From CALIKW01 sp038998005 (GTDB lineage: Archaea > Aenigmatarchaeota > Aenigmatarchaeia > CG10238-14 > SCSR01), in the NCBI GenBank assembly GCA_038998005.1, contig JAVZIY010000038.1, positions 1 to 6,170 on the forward strand: 6,170 nucleotides of DNA, written 5' to 3'. Positions within the stretch are counted from its first letter, which is position 1, and each line of letters begins with the position of its first letter. Both the position numbers and the translations under genes were made by a program. The notes under the pieces are model-generated. The model searched no databases. It was not told the DNA's origin and saw nothing but the letters and a program-made list of their open reading frames with translations. Shown here piece after piece: positions 5,966 to 6,170 of this stretch.

Positions 5966-6170
5966 ATGCCTTTACTTGACGAAGAACACTTTGTAGAAAA
6001 CGACTTTTTAAAACATCTTAAGGACTTGGGATGGCTTGTCTTTCGTCAAGATGAAAATGCACCCGAGAAGGCGTACGAGATAGTCGACTTCGACGAAAAT
6101 AACAATTCTTTTTACGGCGGAGACTATAGCTTTAGAGAAACTTTCTCTGACGTAATACTCGAGGGTGAGC
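5966..6170 (+). CDS. hsdR: N-terminal part of putative type I restriction subunit HsdR (cut by the window end)
   Basis: ATG 5966 has AAGGA (5955-5959) six bases upstream and follows the mrr stop by 11 bases. The 68 visible codons read MPLLDEEHFVENDFLKHLKD and then LGWLVFRQDENAPEKAYE, ending with FRETFSDVILEGE. An acidic start, an 'FxxxxLxxLGW' helix and a final 'Y/F-x-D/E-V-x-L-E' strand are typical of the N terminus of HsdR, the ATP-dependent translocase and endonuclease. The nuclease motif and helicase motifs would lie beyond the window, so the call rests on this short match and on the hsdS context. A DEAD-box helicase or another nuclease is the main alternative. Confidence 0.65.
   Translation, partial: MPLLDEEHFVENDFLKHLKDLGWLVFRQDENAPEKAYEIVDFDENNNSFYGGDYSFRETFSDVILEGE

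Overview
The window is AT-rich bacterial DNA with strong GGAGG-type ribosome binding sites. All genes lie on the + strand and are tightly packed, with many Lys, Glu and Ile codons. This fits a low-GC, possibly thermophilic, bacterium such as a Firmicute, Thermotogota or Caldiserica-like lineage. No ribosomal RNA or other taxonomic marker is present, so that placement is a weak inference.

The content is the middle of a type I restriction-modification (hsd) defence locus. In order: the tail of an unidentified winged-helix protein, possibly Fic-family (to 172); a spacer with two operator-like palindromes (190-256); a Schlafen/AlbA_2 plus GHKL-ATPase protein starting at a TTG (284-1621); a 146-base spacer with five TTGGCRA heptamers at 9-11 base steps; a type I specificity gene hsdS broken by a one-base frameshift in an A7 tract (1768-3208); a DUF262-DUF1524 protein related to the GmrSD type IV nucleases (3208-5028); an Mrr-family type IV restriction endonuclease (5046-5954); and the first 68 codons of what looks like hsdR (5966 to the window end). 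No hsdM is seen, so it must lie outside the window if the system is complete.

From hsdS onward the genes are separated by 17 bases or less, or overlap by one base, and each has its own Shine-Dalgarno, so they are probably co-transcribed. The likely logic is a layered defence island. HsdS with HsdM and HsdR would cut DNA lacking the host methylation mark. The DUF262-DUF1524 protein and Mrr belong to families that cut DNA carrying foreign modifications. The AlbA_2/ATPase protein may be a regulator or an extra effector.

The most notable points are: the hsdS frameshift, which a comparison of the two internal conserved repeats independently shows to be one extra base; a probable dispersed-repeat fragment that has become coding sequence in the hsdS linker; the phased heptamer array just upstream of hsdS; and two modification-dependent nuclease genes nested between hsdS and hsdR.
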